In this document: positions 27,771 to 38,604 of the stretch, one piece after another
How positions within the stretch are numbered: position 1 is the first letter of the stretch
Layout: each line of letters opens with the position of its first letter
Assembly (NCBI RefSeq): GCF_029714325.1
Contig: NZ_CP121666.1
Span: 2,232,001 to 2,296,000 of the forward strand
DNA length: 64,000 bases
Direction of reading: 5' to 3'
Source: Bradyrhizobium sp. CB1717
GTDB lineage: Bacteria; Pseudomonadota; Alphaproteobacteria; Rhizobiales; Xanthobacteraceae
Position numbers and translations under genes: made by a program
The notes under the pieces: generated by a model
Database searches by the model: none
Told to the model about the DNA's origin: nothing
What the model saw: the letters and a program-made list of their open reading frames with translations, nothing else

Positions 27771-28403
27771 CTATCTGATGCCGAGCGATTTATGCGTCTG
27801 CACGCTGAGCCGCCATTGCGGATGTTGCAGGCAGTAGTCGATCGCCCGTGCGGTGTTCTCGGCGACCTCGGGGCCGTCCATCGGTTGCAGCGAGAAGCGC
27901 TCGAAGGCGAGGCCTTCGAAGGTCTCGGGCGCGGCGAGGGCCTGCGGATAGACCAGCTTCAACTCGTGGCCGCGGCGCAGCACCAGCTCGCTGCCGCCCT
28001 TCGGGCTGACGCAGATCCAGTCGAGCCCTTCGGGCGCCTCGATCGTGCCGTTGGTCTCGACGCCGATCTCGAAACCTCGCGCATGGAGCGCCGCGATCAG
28101 GGCGGTATCGACCTGGAGCAGCGGCTCGCCGCCGGTCAGCACCACGTAGCGGTTGGCGGCCGTTGCCGTCCATTGCGCCGCGATGGTGTCCGCGAGGTCC
28201 GTAGCCGAGGCGTAGCGGCCGCCGAGCGTGCCGTCGGTGCCGACGAAATCCGTGTCGCAGAACTTGCAGGTCGCGTCCTGACGGTCGGCCTCGCGGCCGC
28301 TCCAGAGGTTGCAGCCGGCAAAGCGGCAGAACACGGACGCACGCCCGGCATGGGCGCCTTCGCCTTGCAGGGTCAGGAAGATCTCCTTGACCGCGTAGCT
28401 CAC
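27771..28403 (-). CDS. queE: 7-carboxy-7-deazaguanine synthase
   Basis: A 210-residue radical-SAM enzyme that contracts 6-carboxytetrahydropterin to 7-carboxy-7-deazaguanine. The start EIFLTLQGEGAHAGRASVF is typical, and the [4Fe-4S] cysteines are C31, C46 and C49, giving the extended C-x14-C-x2-C form known from proteobacterial QueE. It is 18 bp upstream of queD and follows trmL, both on the same strand, so tRNA modification genes are grouped here. Confidence 0.93.
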   Translation of the reverse strand: MSYAVKEIFLTLQGEGAHAGRASVFCRFAGCNLWSGREADRQDATCKFCDTDFVGTDGTLGGRYASATDLADTIAAQWTATAANRYVVLTGGEPLLQVDTALIAALHARGFEIGVETNGTIEAPEGLDWICVSPKGGSELVLRRGHELKLVYPQALAAPETFEGLAFERFSLQPMDGPEVAENTARAIDYCLQHPQWRLSVQTHKSLGIR

Positions 28404-28413
28404 TGGTCTCTCC

Positions 28414-28881
28414 TCAATCCTGTGGACCGCTCGGGTTCCGGATCTGCCGCAACGCCTCGCCTGCGGCCATCGCCGCGCTCATGGCGACATTGAGCGATCG
28501 CAGCCCTGGCATGACCGGGATCACCAGCCGCGCATCGGCGGCCTCGACCACGGCGTCGGTGACGCCGGCGCTCTCGCGTCCGAATAGCAGGATGTCCGAC
28601 GTCTGGTAACGAAAATCGCGGTAGTCGGTGGCGGCCTTGGTGGTGAACAACAGCAGGCGGTAGCCTTGTGCTGCGCGCCAGTCCTCGAACTTCGCCCAGG
28701 AGTCATGGCGGGTAATGCTGACCTGATCGAGATAATCCATTCCCGCCCGGCGGAAATGCCGGTCGGAGACAGGGAACCCCGCAGGTTCGATGATATGGGC
28801 GGCGATGCCCAGGCAGGCGCACAGCCGGAGAATCGTGCCGGTGTTCTGGGGGATGTCGGGCTGGAAAAGCGCTATCTGCAT
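28414..28881 (-). CDS. trmL: tRNA (cytidine/uridine-34 2'-O)-methyltransferase
   Basis: A 155-residue SPOUT methyltransferase that methylates the ribose at the wobble base of certain leucine tRNAs using S-adenosylmethionine. Motifs are MQIALFQPDIPQNTGTILRL at the N-terminus and the knot segments LLFGRESAGV and MPGLRSLNVAMSAAM near the end. The ATG at 28881 starts exactly at the family N-terminus. It lies 10 bp before queE, so the three tRNA-modification genes probably share a transcript. Confidence 0.93.
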   Translation of the reverse strand: MQIALFQPDIPQNTGTILRLCACLGIAAHIIEPAGFPVSDRHFRRAGMDYLDQVSITRHDSWAKFEDWRAAQGYRLLLFTTKAATDYRDFRYQTSDILLFGRESAGVTDAVVEAADARLVIPVMPGLRSLNVAMSAAMAAGEALRQIRNPSGPQD

Positions 28882-29162
28882 GGGCGGCGGAGGGTGGGTT
28901 GCGGGCCGGAAATGTCTCAATAAAACATCGCCTGCCCGGGAATTCGTGCATTGCACGCTTCCCCGCCGTTAGCGGGCTTGCGCTCGCCCGGCAAGGGTGC
29001 CAATAGAACGATTCTGGACTGCTGTTTTCGCCCTATTCTGGTGGGGACAAGCGAAGTTCTGCCGCCGCGGGGGGCCGCGGGCGCCGGCAGCACTGCTCTA
29101 GGGACCTTTGGGGGGCTCCTGGAGCGGTTCCACCGGCAGCATAAGAAGAAAGGGTTGGAATC

Positions 29163-29693
29163 GTGACGACAGCGTCTTCGGCGGACCATCCGACACGCCG
29201 TGATTTCTTATTCGTTGCAACGGGGGCAGCTGCAGCAGTAGGGGGCGCGGCCGCGCTCTGGCCCTTCATCTCTCAAATGAATCCTGATGCTTCGACCATC
29301 GCCGCCGGTGCGCCGATCGAGGTCGATCTCAGCCCGATCGCCGAGGGCCAGGACATCAAGGTGTTCTGGCGCGGCAAGCCGATCTACATCAGCCACCGCA
29401 CCAAGAAGCAGATCGACGAGGCGCGCGCCGTCAACGTCGCGAGCCTGCCCGATCCGCAGTCCGACGAGGCCCGGGTCAAGTCCGGCCACGAACAGTGGCT
29501 GGTGGTGATCGGCATCTGCACCCATCTCGGCTGCATCCCGATTGCCCATGAAGGCAATTACGACGGGTTCTTCTGCCCCTGCCATGGTTCGCAGTACGAT
29601 TCGTCCGGCCGCATCCGCCAGGGGCCCGCGCCCGCGAACCTGCCGGTGCCGCCGTACCAGTTCGTTTCCGACACCAAAATCCAGATCGGCTGA
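29163..29693 (+). CDS. fbcF: Rieske iron-sulfur subunit of cytochrome bc1 complex
   Basis: A 176-residue subunit of ubiquinol-cytochrome c reductase. A Tat-like start (RRDFLF, residues 14-19) precedes one membrane anchor (about 18-40). The [2Fe-2S] ligands are in CTHLGC (C119, H121) and CPCHG (C138, H141). The likely start is GTG at 29163, with AAAGGG before it. fbcH follows after 62 bp as in the fbcFH operon described in Bradyrhizobium. Confidence 0.96.
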   Translation: MTTASSADHPTRRDFLFVATGAAAAVGGAAALWPFISQMNPDASTIAAGAPIEVDLSPIAEGQDIKVFWRGKPIYISHRTKKQIDEARAVNVASLPDPQSDEARVKSGHEQWLVVIGICTHLGCIPIAHEGNYDGFFCPCHGSQYDSSGRIRQGPAPANLPVPPYQFVSDTKIQIG

Positions 29694-29755
29694 GCTTCGG
29701 ACCCACGTCCGAAGCTTCGCGCCGTCTCGTCGTACTATTTCCTCAGGATCGCATC

Positions 29756-31819
<2,064 letters not shown>

Positions 31820-31842
31820 GCGGCGCGCGACGAGACGAAATG

Positions 31843-31869
31843 AAAAAGCCCCCGCAAGGGGGCTTTTTT
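31843..31869 (+). terminator. Rho-independent terminator of fbcFH
   Basis: AAAAAGCCCCC, a short GCAA loop and GGGGGCTTTTTT make a GC-rich stem with a T-run, 24 bp after the fbcH stop. This is the clearest intrinsic terminator in the window. Confidence 0.93.
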
Positions 31870-31877
31870 GTTGGACT

Positions 31878-31982
31878 GTCATTCCGGGGCGATACGTCAG
31901 CATCGAGCCCGGAATCCATTCGTCCACCAACTCCGTGGCCCTATGGATTCCCGGCTCGCGCTATCGCGCGCCCCGGAATGAC
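31878..31982. repeat. Palindromic repeat, GTCATTCCGGGG family, copy 2
   Basis: GTCATTCCGGGG at the left end and CCCCGGAATGAC at the right, with a long internal loop. It lies directly behind the fbcFH terminator. Confidence 0.88.
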
Positions 31983-32062
31983 GAGAGTGTGGATTGCTTC
32001 ACGCGCCCGCACCCGCCAAAATACCGCCAACCGCTCCCCCAGAAACTCACCCGGAGGACACC

Positions 32063-32737
32063 ATGGGAACCGCCATCACCTTCAAGCGCCCGGACGGCAA
32101 GGACGCATCGGGCTATCTCGCCAACGCCGCACGCGGCAACGCGCCGGGCGTGGTCGTGATCCAGGAATGGTGGGGCTTGTCGGACCAGATCAAGGGCCTG
32201 TGCGACCGCTTCGCGCTCGCCGGCTTCGATGCGCTGGCGCCCGATCTCTACAAGGGCAAGGTGGTGCCGTATCACGACACGGAGAGCGCCAACAAGGAGA
32301 TGAACTCGCTCGACTTCATGGACGCCACCACGCAGACCGTGCGCGGCGCCACGCAGTACCTGTCGCGCAACGGCGCCAAGGTCGGGCTCACAGGCTTCTG
32401 CCTCGGCGGAGCCGTGACCATCATCGGCGCGACGAAAATCCCGGAGCTCGCCGCCGGCGTCGTGTTCTACGGCATCCCGCCGGAGCAAGCGGCCAAGCCT
32501 GCCGACGTCAAGATCCCGCTGCAGGCCCATTTCGCCAACAAGGACGATTGGTGCACGCCGGAGCTGGTGGGCGGCTTCGAGAAGGCCATGAAGGCCGCCG
32601 GCAAGTCGCTCGAGCTGTTCCGCTATGACGCCGAGCACGCCTTCGTCAACGAGCAGCGCCAGGCCGTGCACGACCGCGAGGCCGCCGAGCTCGCCTGGGG
32701 CCGGGCGACGGAGTTTTTCAGGAAGCATTTGGGGTGA
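32063..32737 (+). CDS. Dienelactone hydrolase family protein
   Basis: A 224-residue alpha/beta hydrolase. The nucleophile elbow is GFCLGGAV (Cys as in dienelactone hydrolase), with VVIQEWWGLSDQIK near residue 32 holding the conserved Glu and AEHAFVNEQR near the end holding the catalytic His. Such enzymes open lactone rings from aromatic degradation, but many act on other esters. GGAGG seven bases before the ATG at 32063 decides the start. It stands between fbcFH and a secreted hypothetical protein. Confidence 0.9.
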   Translation: MGTAITFKRPDGKDASGYLANAARGNAPGVVVIQEWWGLSDQIKGLCDRFALAGFDALAPDLYKGKVVPYHDTESANKEMNSLDFMDATTQTVRGATQYLSRNGAKVGLTGFCLGGAVTIIGATKIPELAAGVVFYGIPPEQAAKPADVKIPLQAHFANKDDWCTPELVGGFEKAMKAAGKSLELFRYDAEHAFVNEQRQAVHDREAAELAWGRATEFFRKHLG

Positions 32738-32768
32738 GACCGGAGCGACCGATCGGGAGCAACGGAGC

Positions 32769-33383
32769 ATGTCGACGTCGTCTTTCACGCGCCTTCTTGG
32801 GCTGATCATTGGATCGATGGTCGGCGTTGCCAGCGTCACCGCGCTGACGACGGCTCAGGCGGCGGCGCAGCAGGCATTCGTCACGCTGAACGGCGACCTC
32901 AAGAAAGAGGCCTGGTGGGTCATTGCGGATTTCCATCCATTCACGACCGAGGTTCGCGGCATCCCCGCGAACCAGATCCGCAAGAGCTGGTGCAAGGCGA
33001 CTGAATTCCGCAAGGACCTGATTCCGAAAGAGCTTCTGTTCGAAGGTGGTGTCGATGTGATGCAGTCAGCCGGCATGTCGTTTGCCGTCGAAGGCCGCTT
33101 CGACGACACGGCGGCAAGACAGGTCGCGGTGGTCGGCGTCTTTCAGGAGTGCGCCGGCCCGAAGGGCCGGTTCGTCCTGATCCTCGATCACCCCGCCGAC
33201 GGAAAGCCCAAGGTCCGGTTTGTCAACGCTGTGCACACGGACCGTCAGTTCGGCGCGCTTCGGAAGGGGAAGGGCGGCACGCTGGTCGCCTCGGCGTGCA
33301 TGGAATGCGACGATAGCTCTGTCCTGAAATGGGATCGGAAGAAACGCAAATTCGACTGGGTGCCTCAGGCCGACGAGCTTTAG
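32769..33383 (+). CDS. Exported hypothetical protein
   Basis: A 204-residue protein with a signal peptide (FTRLLGLIIGSMVGVASVTA, cut near QAAAQ at about 34) and a soluble domain of mixed strands with cysteines at SWCK, QECAG and SACMECDD. The ATG at 32769, after CGGAG, follows the dienelactone hydrolase gene by 31 bp, so the two may be co-transcribed. I do not recognise the family; the paired cysteines near the C-terminus might bind a metal or form disulphides. Confidence 0.7.
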   Translation: MSTSSFTRLLGLIIGSMVGVASVTALTTAQAAAQQAFVTLNGDLKKEAWWVIADFHPFTTEVRGIPANQIRKSWCKATEFRKDLIPKELLFEGGVDVMQSAGMSFAVEGRFDDTAARQVAVVGVFQECAGPKGRFVLILDHPADGKPKVRFVNAVHTDRQFGALRKGKGGTLVASACMECDDSSVLKWDRKKRKFDWVPQADEL

Positions 33384-33481
33384 TCACGCGCAGCAATCCC
33401 CGGCTGGCGGGCGCTTCAGTCCGAACCGGCCCAGGTTCCGGCCCTTGACGCCGCCCCCGGGCCATGGTGAGTATCGCCCCC

Positions 33482-33529
33482 ATGAGCATCGCCGTCCGCC
33501 CAGCCCGTCTTTGGTGGCGCACCTCCTGA
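33482..33529 (+). CDS. trp leader peptide with tandem Trp codons
   Basis: A 15-codon frame, MSIAVRPARLWWRTS, stands 130 bp before trpE(G). Two adjacent TGG codons near its end and a stem (CACCTC-CTGAC-GAGGTG, 33520-33536) overlapping the stop, followed by a T-rich stretch, are the pattern of a transcription attenuator that responds to charged tryptophan tRNA. Attenuation of trpE(G) is established in Rhizobium meliloti. Confidence 0.72.
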   Translation: MSIAVRPARLWWRTS

Positions 33530-33550
33530 CGAGGTGGCCGGTGCGATTTC
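33520..33550 (+). promoter_or_regulatory. Candidate trp attenuator stem and T-rich tail
   Basis: CACCTC and GAGGTG pair across a 5-base loop, and an outer CGCACC…GGTGCG pairing is also possible; ATTTCTTTTCT follows. A second, longer stem (CGCC-a-GCACAG with CTGTGTGGCG) lies farther on, about 33573-33622. Which stem terminates and which competes with it cannot be settled by eye. Confidence 0.5.
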
Positions 33551-33656
33551 TTTTCTCAAAATCGTTGAAGGTCGCCAGCACAGCGCGGCGGCCTGATCGT
33601 TTGTCCTGTGTGGCGTTCCCTCGGCAAGTCTCGTAAGAGGACCCCAAGAGGATCAC

Positions 33657-35822
33657 ATGAACAGGACAGTCTTTGCCCTCCCGGCCAGAAGTGAGTACGC
33701 GACCCGTGCGGGTCTCGCGATCACGCGCGTGGCGGAGCAGTTCACCGGCGGCGCCAGCAGGCTCGACGATCTCGTGAGCCTGCTCGACCGCCGCCGCGGC
33801 GTGGTGCTGTCCTCGGGCACGACCGTGCCCGGCCGCTACGAGAGTTTTGACCTCGGCTTCTCCGATCCGCCGCTCAAGCTCGAGACATCAGGCGTCAATT
33901 TCAAGCTGGAAGCGCTGAACGCGCGCGGGCAGGTGCTGATCGCCTTCCTCGCTGACGTTTTGCGCGAGCCCTGTGTCGTCATCTCCGAGAAGACGGCGAC
34001 GCGGCTTGCCGGCCACATCATCCGCGGCGATGCCCCGGTCGAGGAAGACCAGCGCACGCGGCGCGCCAGCGTGATGTCGCTGGTGCGCGACCTCGTCGCC
34101 GCCTTCTCCACCAACGATGACGGGCTGCTCGGCCTGTTCGGCGCCTTCGCCTATGACCTCGTGTTCCAGATCGAGGACCTCGTGCAGAAGCGCGCGCGGG
34201 AAGCCGACCAGCGCGACATCGTGCTGTACGTACCCGATCGCCTGCTGGCCTATGACCGCGCCACCGGCCGCGGCGTGGTGCTCTCCTACGACTTCGCCTG
34301 GAAGGGCAAATCGACGGAGGGCCTTCCGCGGGAGACCGCCGACAGCCCGTATCTGAAGACGCCGCGCCAGGGCTTCGCCGATCACGCGCCCGGCGAATAT
34401 CAGGCGACCGTCGAGACCGCGCGCGCGGCTTTTGCCCGCGGCGATCTATTCGAGGCCGTGCCGGGCCAGCTGTTCGCCGAACCCTGCGACCGCTCGCCGG
34501 CCGAAGTCTTCCAGCGCCTCTGCGTCATCAACCCGTCGCCTTATGGCGCGCTGATGAATCTCGGTGAAGGCGAGTTTCTCGTCTCGGCTTCGCCGGAAAT
34601 GTTCGTGCGCTCGGACGGCCGACGCGTCGAGACCTGCCCGATCTCGGGCACGATCGCACGCGGCACCGACGCGATCGGCGATGCCGAGCAGATACGCCAG
34701 CTCCTGAACTCGGAGAAGGACGAGTTCGAGCTCAACATGTGCACCGATGTCGATCGCAACGACAAGGCGCGCGTCTGCGTCCCCGGCACGATCAAGGTGC
34801 TGGCACGTCGCCAGATCGAGACCTACTCAAAACTGTTCCACACCGTCGATCACGTCGAGGGCATGCTGCGCCCCGGCTTCGATGCGCTCGATGCCTTCCT
34901 CACCCATGCCTGGGCCGTCACCGTCACCGGTGCGCCGAAGCTGTGGGCGATGCAGTTCGTCGAGGATCACGAGCGCTCGCCGCGGCGCTGGTACGCCGGC
35001 GCCATTGGAGCTGTGAATTTCGACGGCAGCATCAACACCGGCCTCACCATCCGCACCATCCGCATGAAGGATGGTCTCGCGGAGGTGCGCGTCGGCGCCA
35101 CCTGTCTGTTCGACTCTGATCCTGCCGCGGAAGACCGCGAATGCCAGGTCAAGGCGGCAGCCCTGTTCCAGGCGCTGCGCGGCGATCCGCCAAAACCGCT
35201 GTCGACCTTCGCGCCCGATGCCACCGGCTCGGGCAAGCAGGTGCTGTTGATCGATCACGACGACAGTTTCGTGCACATGCTCGCCGATTATTTCCGCCAG
35301 GTCGGCGCCGGCGTCACCGTGGTCCGCTATGTGCATGCGCTCGACATGCTCAAGCAGAAGAGGTGGGACTTGCTGGTGCTGTCGCCCGGCCCCGGGCGCC
35401 CTGAGGATTTCGGGATCAGGAAGACGATCGATGCGGCGCTGGAGAAGAAGCTGCCGGTGTTCGGCGTCTGCCTCGGCGTGCAGGCGATCGGCGAATATTT
35501 CGGCGGCGAGCTCGGCCAGCTCACCCATCCCGCTCATGGCCGTCCCTCGCGGGTCCAGGTGCGCGGCGGGCGACTGATGCGCAACCTGCCGAACGAGATC
35601 GTCATCGGCCGCTATCACTCGCTCTTCGTCGAGCGCGACAGCATGCCGGAGGTGCTGAGCGTTACCGCCAGCACCGAGGACGGTGTCGCCATGGCGCTGG
35701 AGCACAAGACCCTGCCGGTCGCCGGGGTGCAATTCCACCCGGAATCGCTGATGTCGCTCGGCAACGAGGTGGGTTTGAAGATTGTCGAGAATGCGTTCCG
35801 GCTGGATGCGGGGGCGAATTGA
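33657..35822 (+). CDS. trpE(G): Fused anthranilate synthase components I and II
   Basis: A 721-residue fusion that makes anthranilate from chorismate and glutamine, the first step of tryptophan synthesis. Residues 1-~510 are the TrpE part (ETCPISGTIARGTD, DVDRNDKARVC, TGAPKLWAMQ), and ~524-721 the TrpG amidotransferase, with catalytic Cys605 in FGVCLGVQAIGEYF and the GVQFHPESLMS motif. The fusion and its size agree with rhizobial trpE(G). AAGAGG precedes the ATG. The upstream leader peptide indicates control by attenuation; feedback by tryptophan is usual for the family. Confidence 0.96.
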   Translation: MNRTVFALPARSEYATRAGLAITRVAEQFTGGASRLDDLVSLLDRRRGVVLSSGTTVPGRYESFDLGFSDPPLKLETSGVNFKLEALNARGQVLIAFLADVLREPCVVISEKTATRLAGHIIRGDAPVEEDQRTRRASVMSLVRDLVAAFSTNDDGLLGLFGAFAYDLVFQIEDLVQKRAREADQRDIVLYVPDRLLAYDRATGRGVVLSYDFAWKGKSTEGLPRETADSPYLKTPRQGFADHAPGEYQATVETARAAFARGDLFEAVPGQLFAEPCDRSPAEVFQRLCVINPSPYGALMNLGEGEFLVSASPEMFVRSDGRRVETCPISGTIARGTDAIGDAEQIRQLLNSEKDEFELNMCTDVDRNDKARVCVPGTIKVLARRQIETYSKLFHTVDHVEGMLRPGFDALDAFLTHAWAVTVTGAPKLWAMQFVEDHERSPRRWYAGAIGAVNFDGSINTGLTIRTIRMKDGLAEVRVGATCLFDSDPAAEDRECQVKAAALFQALRGDPPKPLSTFAPDATGSGKQVLLIDHDDSFVHMLADYFRQVGAGVTVVRYVHALDMLKQKRWDLLVLSPGPGRPEDFGIRKTIDAALEKKLPVFGVCLGVQAIGEYFGGELGQLTHPAHGRPSRVQVRGGRLMRNLPNEIVIGRYHSLFVERDSMPEVLSVTASTEDGVAMALEHKTLPVAGVQFHPESLMSLGNEVGLKIVENAFRLDAGAN

Positions 35823-35841
35823 GTGCAGGATATTTCACCTC

Positions 35842-35922
35842 GTCATTCCGGGATGGTGCGCTAGCACCAGACCCGGAATCTCGAGATTCCGGGTTCGGCT
35901 CTTCGAGCCGCCCCGGAATGAC
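35842..35922. repeat. Palindromic repeat, GTCATTCCGGGG family, copy 3
   Basis: Left end GTCATTCCGGG, right end CCCCGGAATGAC, inner AATCTCGAGATT. It fills the gap between trpE(G) and apt, ending 18 bp before the apt start. Confidence 0.9.
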
Positions 35923-35939
35923 AACGAAACGAGAAACGA

Positions 35940-36479
35940 ATGACCTTTGACCACGATCTGAAGGCGAGCGTCCGCACCATTCCCGACTATCCCAAGCCGG
36001 GGATCATGTTCCGCGACATCACGACCCTGCTCGCGGATGCGCGCGCCTTCCGCCGCGCGGTGGACGAGCTCGTCAATCCCTGGGCCGGCAACAAGATCGA
36101 CAAGGTCGCCGGCATGGAGGCGCGCGGCTTCATCATCGGCGGCGCGGTGGCGCACCAGCTCTCGGCCGGCTTCGTGCCGATCCGCAAGAAGGGCAAGCTG
36201 CCGCACACCACCGTGCGCATCGCCTATTCGCTCGAATACGGCATCGACGAGATGGAGATGCATGTCGACGCGATTCAGCCCGGCGAGCGCGTGATCCTGG
36301 TCGACGACCTCATCGCCACCGGCGGCACCGCGGAAGGCGCGGTGAAGCTGCTGCGCCAGATCGGCGCCAATGTCGTCGCGGCCTGCTTCATCATCGACCT
36401 GCCCGAGCTCGGCGGCGCCGCCAAGCTGCGCGCCATGGACGTGCCGGTGCGCACGCTGATGACGTTCGAGGGGCACTAA
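35940..36479 (+). CDS. apt: Adenine phosphoribosyltransferase
   Basis: A 179-residue salvage enzyme that joins adenine to PRPP to give AMP. The PRPP-binding motif [20 protein letters not shown] lies at about residues 118-137, and the N-terminal [18 protein letters not shown] is the family signature. The ATG at 35940 follows ACGAGAAACGA. It is a single gene, convergent with the GIY-YIG gene. Confidence 0.95.
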   Translation: MTFDHDLKASVRTIPDYPKPGIMFRDITTLLADARAFRRAVDELVNPWAGNKIDKVAGMEARGFIIGGAVAHQLSAGFVPIRKKGKLPHTTVRIAYSLEYGIDEMEMHVDAIQPGERVILVDDLIATGGTAEGAVKLLRQIGANVVAACFIIDLPELGGAAKLRAMDVPVRTLMTFEGH

Positions 36480-36494
36480 AGGTCAGCGCGATCG

Positions 36495-36854
36495 TCAGAT
36501 CGCCTCTGCCTTCAGTTCGGCCTGCCAGTGCAGCACGCGATCCTTCAGGAGTGCGTTCCTGACATAGGCGCTCTCCTCATCCTCAAGACGCTCGCATTCG
36601 CCGAAGGGGCCTGCCTCGCCATGCGCGTTCCAGGCCGCCTGGAGGCCGCGGCAGGTGTGGCTGCCCTGGCGCAGCGAGAACCAGATGCGGTTCTGGATCG
36701 TCTCGAGGTTCGGCGCTTGGCCGACCCAGGCCTCGCCTGAGGCCGCGCAGCGGACGACGTAGATGCCCGCAACGGTCTTCCGCTCCTTGTAGGCTGCGAT
36801 CGCTGCTTTCCGGTCGATGCTCACGGGGGATAGGACCTTGTTGAGGGATACCAA
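36495..36854 (-). CDS. GIY-YIG nuclease-fold protein
   Basis: A ~119-residue protein with a GIY-YIG-like start (VAGIYVVRC … GEAWVGQAPNLETIQNRIWF). The first strand GIYVVRC and the second VGQ replace the classical GIY and YIG, and the catalytic Arg/Glu set is only partly visible, so nuclease activity is uncertain. No ATG fits; TTG at 36854 has GAGG six bases before it, while TTG at 36866 and GTG at 36824 are alternatives. It has its own palindromic motif upstream (36892-36911). Confidence 0.7.
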   Translation of the reverse strand: MVSLNKVLSPVSIDRKAAIAAYKERKTVAGIYVVRCAASGEAWVGQAPNLETIQNRIWFSLRQGSHTCRGLQAAWNAHGEAGPFGECERLEDEESAYVRNALLKDRVLHWQAELKAEAI

Positions 36855-36891
36855 TGTCGGCCTCAATAAGCCCGCTCCAGCCTGCAGTCAA

Positions 36892-36911
36892 TATTATCCG
36901 GGTAAAATAAT
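36892..36911. promoter_or_regulatory. Imperfect palindrome TTATCCGGGTAA before the GIY-YIG gene
   Basis: TATTATCCGGGTAAAATAAT is AT-rich in a GC-rich setting and has near-symmetric halves around CCGG. It lies about 40 bp before the likely start of the GIY-YIG gene, where an operator or promoter is expected. The regulator is unknown. Confidence 0.5.
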
Positions 36912-37580
36912 CTACGACCGCTGCAGGATCAGGTTGAGCTCCAGCTCCCGGAACGCGAGGTAATTCCTGCGCGTCCACTGGTGCAGCTCGGTGGAGTGGT
37001 CCTTCTCCTGGCGCAGATAGCCGGTGAAGGAGAAGCTGAGCCGGTCGATATAGGTCTTCAGGAACCCCGGCAGAGCCGGCAGGCGGAACAGCCGGCCGGT
37101 CGCCATCGCAGGCGGCAGCTCGCCGCGCACGACATATTCGTTGTCCACCGTGATCAGGTTCATCCGCGGGATCTGTCCGCGCAGCATCTCATGCGCGCGG
37201 GCCGAGACGCGGTCGGTGTCGGCGACGAACAGGATCTGCGGCGCGACATGGCGGCGCGCCGCTTCCTTGAGCAGGCCGATCTCTTCGGTCATCTTGAAGA
37301 ACTCGTCGAAGGCGTGGAAGCCGAGGTCGATGACCTTGGCGAGCCCGTCGTCGACGATGACACGGTCCATCAGCTGCATCTTGCCGTAGGTGTCGATCAC
37401 GTCGGCGGTCTCCGTGATCTTCGGCAAATAATCCAGCAGCGACGGCTCCTTCAGGTTGACGTCGAAGGCCGCGACGTTGCCGTTCTTGAGCAGCAGGAAT
37501 TCGCTCAACAGCCGCGCCAGCAGGGTCTTGCCGACCTGCGGGCGGGGCGAGCAGATGATGTAGACCGGGGTCGCGGACAT
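36912..37580 (-). CDS. ParA/MinD-like P-loop protein 2
   Basis: A 222-residue protein with a P-loop-like CSPRPQVGKTLLARLL (about residues 10-25) that lacks the usual KGGxGKT lysine and glycines. It has VAAFDVNLKEPSLLDYLP for the switch region and a helical C-terminus. It lies 62 bp downstream of a canonical ParA-like gene on the same strand and may be its divergent partner. No known plasmid-, cellulose- or septum-positioning protein is clearly matched. Function unknown. Confidence 0.6.
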   Translation of the reverse strand: MSATPVYIICSPRPQVGKTLLARLLSEFLLLKNGNVAAFDVNLKEPSLLDYLPKITETADVIDTYGKMQLMDRVIVDDGLAKVIDLGFHAFDEFFKMTEEIGLLKEAARRHVAPQILFVADTDRVSARAHEMLRGQIPRMNLITVDNEYVVRGELPPAMATGRLFRLPALPGFLKTYIDRLSFSFTGYLRQEKDHSTELHQWTRRNYLAFRELELNLILQRS

Positions 37581-37642
37581 TGCAGGCTATTATTTGAGCG
37601 AACTTGTCGCCCAATCCAGCCGCATCAGCCCGGGCTCCGCAA

Positions 37643-38395
37643 CTATTTTTCGGTGTTGCGGGTCGCCGGCTTCGAACCGACGATGTCGGTCAGGCGGATG
37701 CGGTCGAACTCGCTCCAGACATTGGCCAGCCAGTGCCGGACATAGCCGCGCAGCACGAACGAATAGTTCGCGGCCTCGTCGCTGATGCCCTTGTTGGCGA
37801 CGAATTTCAGGAACGGGACGGAGGAAACCTCGACCTGCTCATAGGCCATCTCGTTGAGCTTGGGGATGGTCAGCTCGGTGGCGTCCTTGATGCGGTGGAA
37901 GTAGGAATTATAGGTCGCCTGGTCCCACTGGAAGAACTGGGTGTCGTTGATGAAGTTCTTGACCAGGAAATATTTCGCGCCGGTCATGAAGCCCGCGGTC
38001 TCGGCGATCTCCTCCAGCGAGGCGATCGAGGGTCCGAGGATATGGAACACCGCGAACGTGATCTGGCCGGCCTTGGCGGCGTCGAGGAAGCCGATGTCGC
38101 GCAGCGAGGCCAGCGCCGGCGAGAGCAGGCCGGCGCGGACGTCGATGACGGTGACCGAAGGGCTGACGGCGTTGAGCGTGTCGAAGATCTTCATCTGGTC
38201 CGACGTCGTCGTCATGTCGACGATCTCGGTGATGTCAGGGTGGAAACGCTTCAGGGTTCCGCGCGGCGATTCCGTGTCGAAGGCGCGCGTCGGCACGTTG
38301 TTGGCTGAGAAATAATCGAGCAGGGTGCGCGATACCGTGGTCTTGCCGACCCCGCCCTTGTCCGCGCCCACCACAACCACTGCCGGCTTTGCCAT
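37643..38395 (-). CDS. ParA/MinD-like ATPase 1
   Basis: A 250-residue P-loop ATPase with a deviant Walker A motif GADKGGVGKTTVSRTLL (residues 10-26), FDTESPRGTLKRFHPD for the switch I segment and VTVIDVRAGLLSPAL for Walker B. Such proteins bind DNA or membranes and dimerise on ATP. No parB, parS or minE gene is nearby, so it is an orphan positioning-type ATPase. The second, less typical P-loop gene follows directly. The cargo is unknown. Confidence 0.75.
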   Translation of the reverse strand: MAKPAVVVVGADKGGVGKTTVSRTLLDYFSANNVPTRAFDTESPRGTLKRFHPDITEIVDMTTTSDQMKIFDTLNAVSPSVTVIDVRAGLLSPALASLRDIGFLDAAKAGQITFAVFHILGPSIASLEEIAETAGFMTGAKYFLVKNFINDTQFFQWDQATYNSYFHRIKDATELTIPKLNEMAYEQVEVSSVPFLKFVANKGISDEAANYSFVLRGYVRHWLANVWSEFDRIRLTDIVGSKPATRNTEK

Positions 38396-38604
38396 TGCTG
38401 TCCCCTAACGCGCGCCCCCGATCGCGAGGTCGCAATCGGCCGGGCCCCAAATCGATGTCCCAAAGGACGTCCCAAGTCTGCTGTTGGGCGCGAAGATGGC
38501 AGAAACAAGGGAGAATTCAATTCCTTGCGCCCCGGTTGCGGCAATTCCCGAGGTTTTTCCCGATCGGTGTCAAACCCGCCACGAACCGCGGCCGATCGCG
38601 TCGC

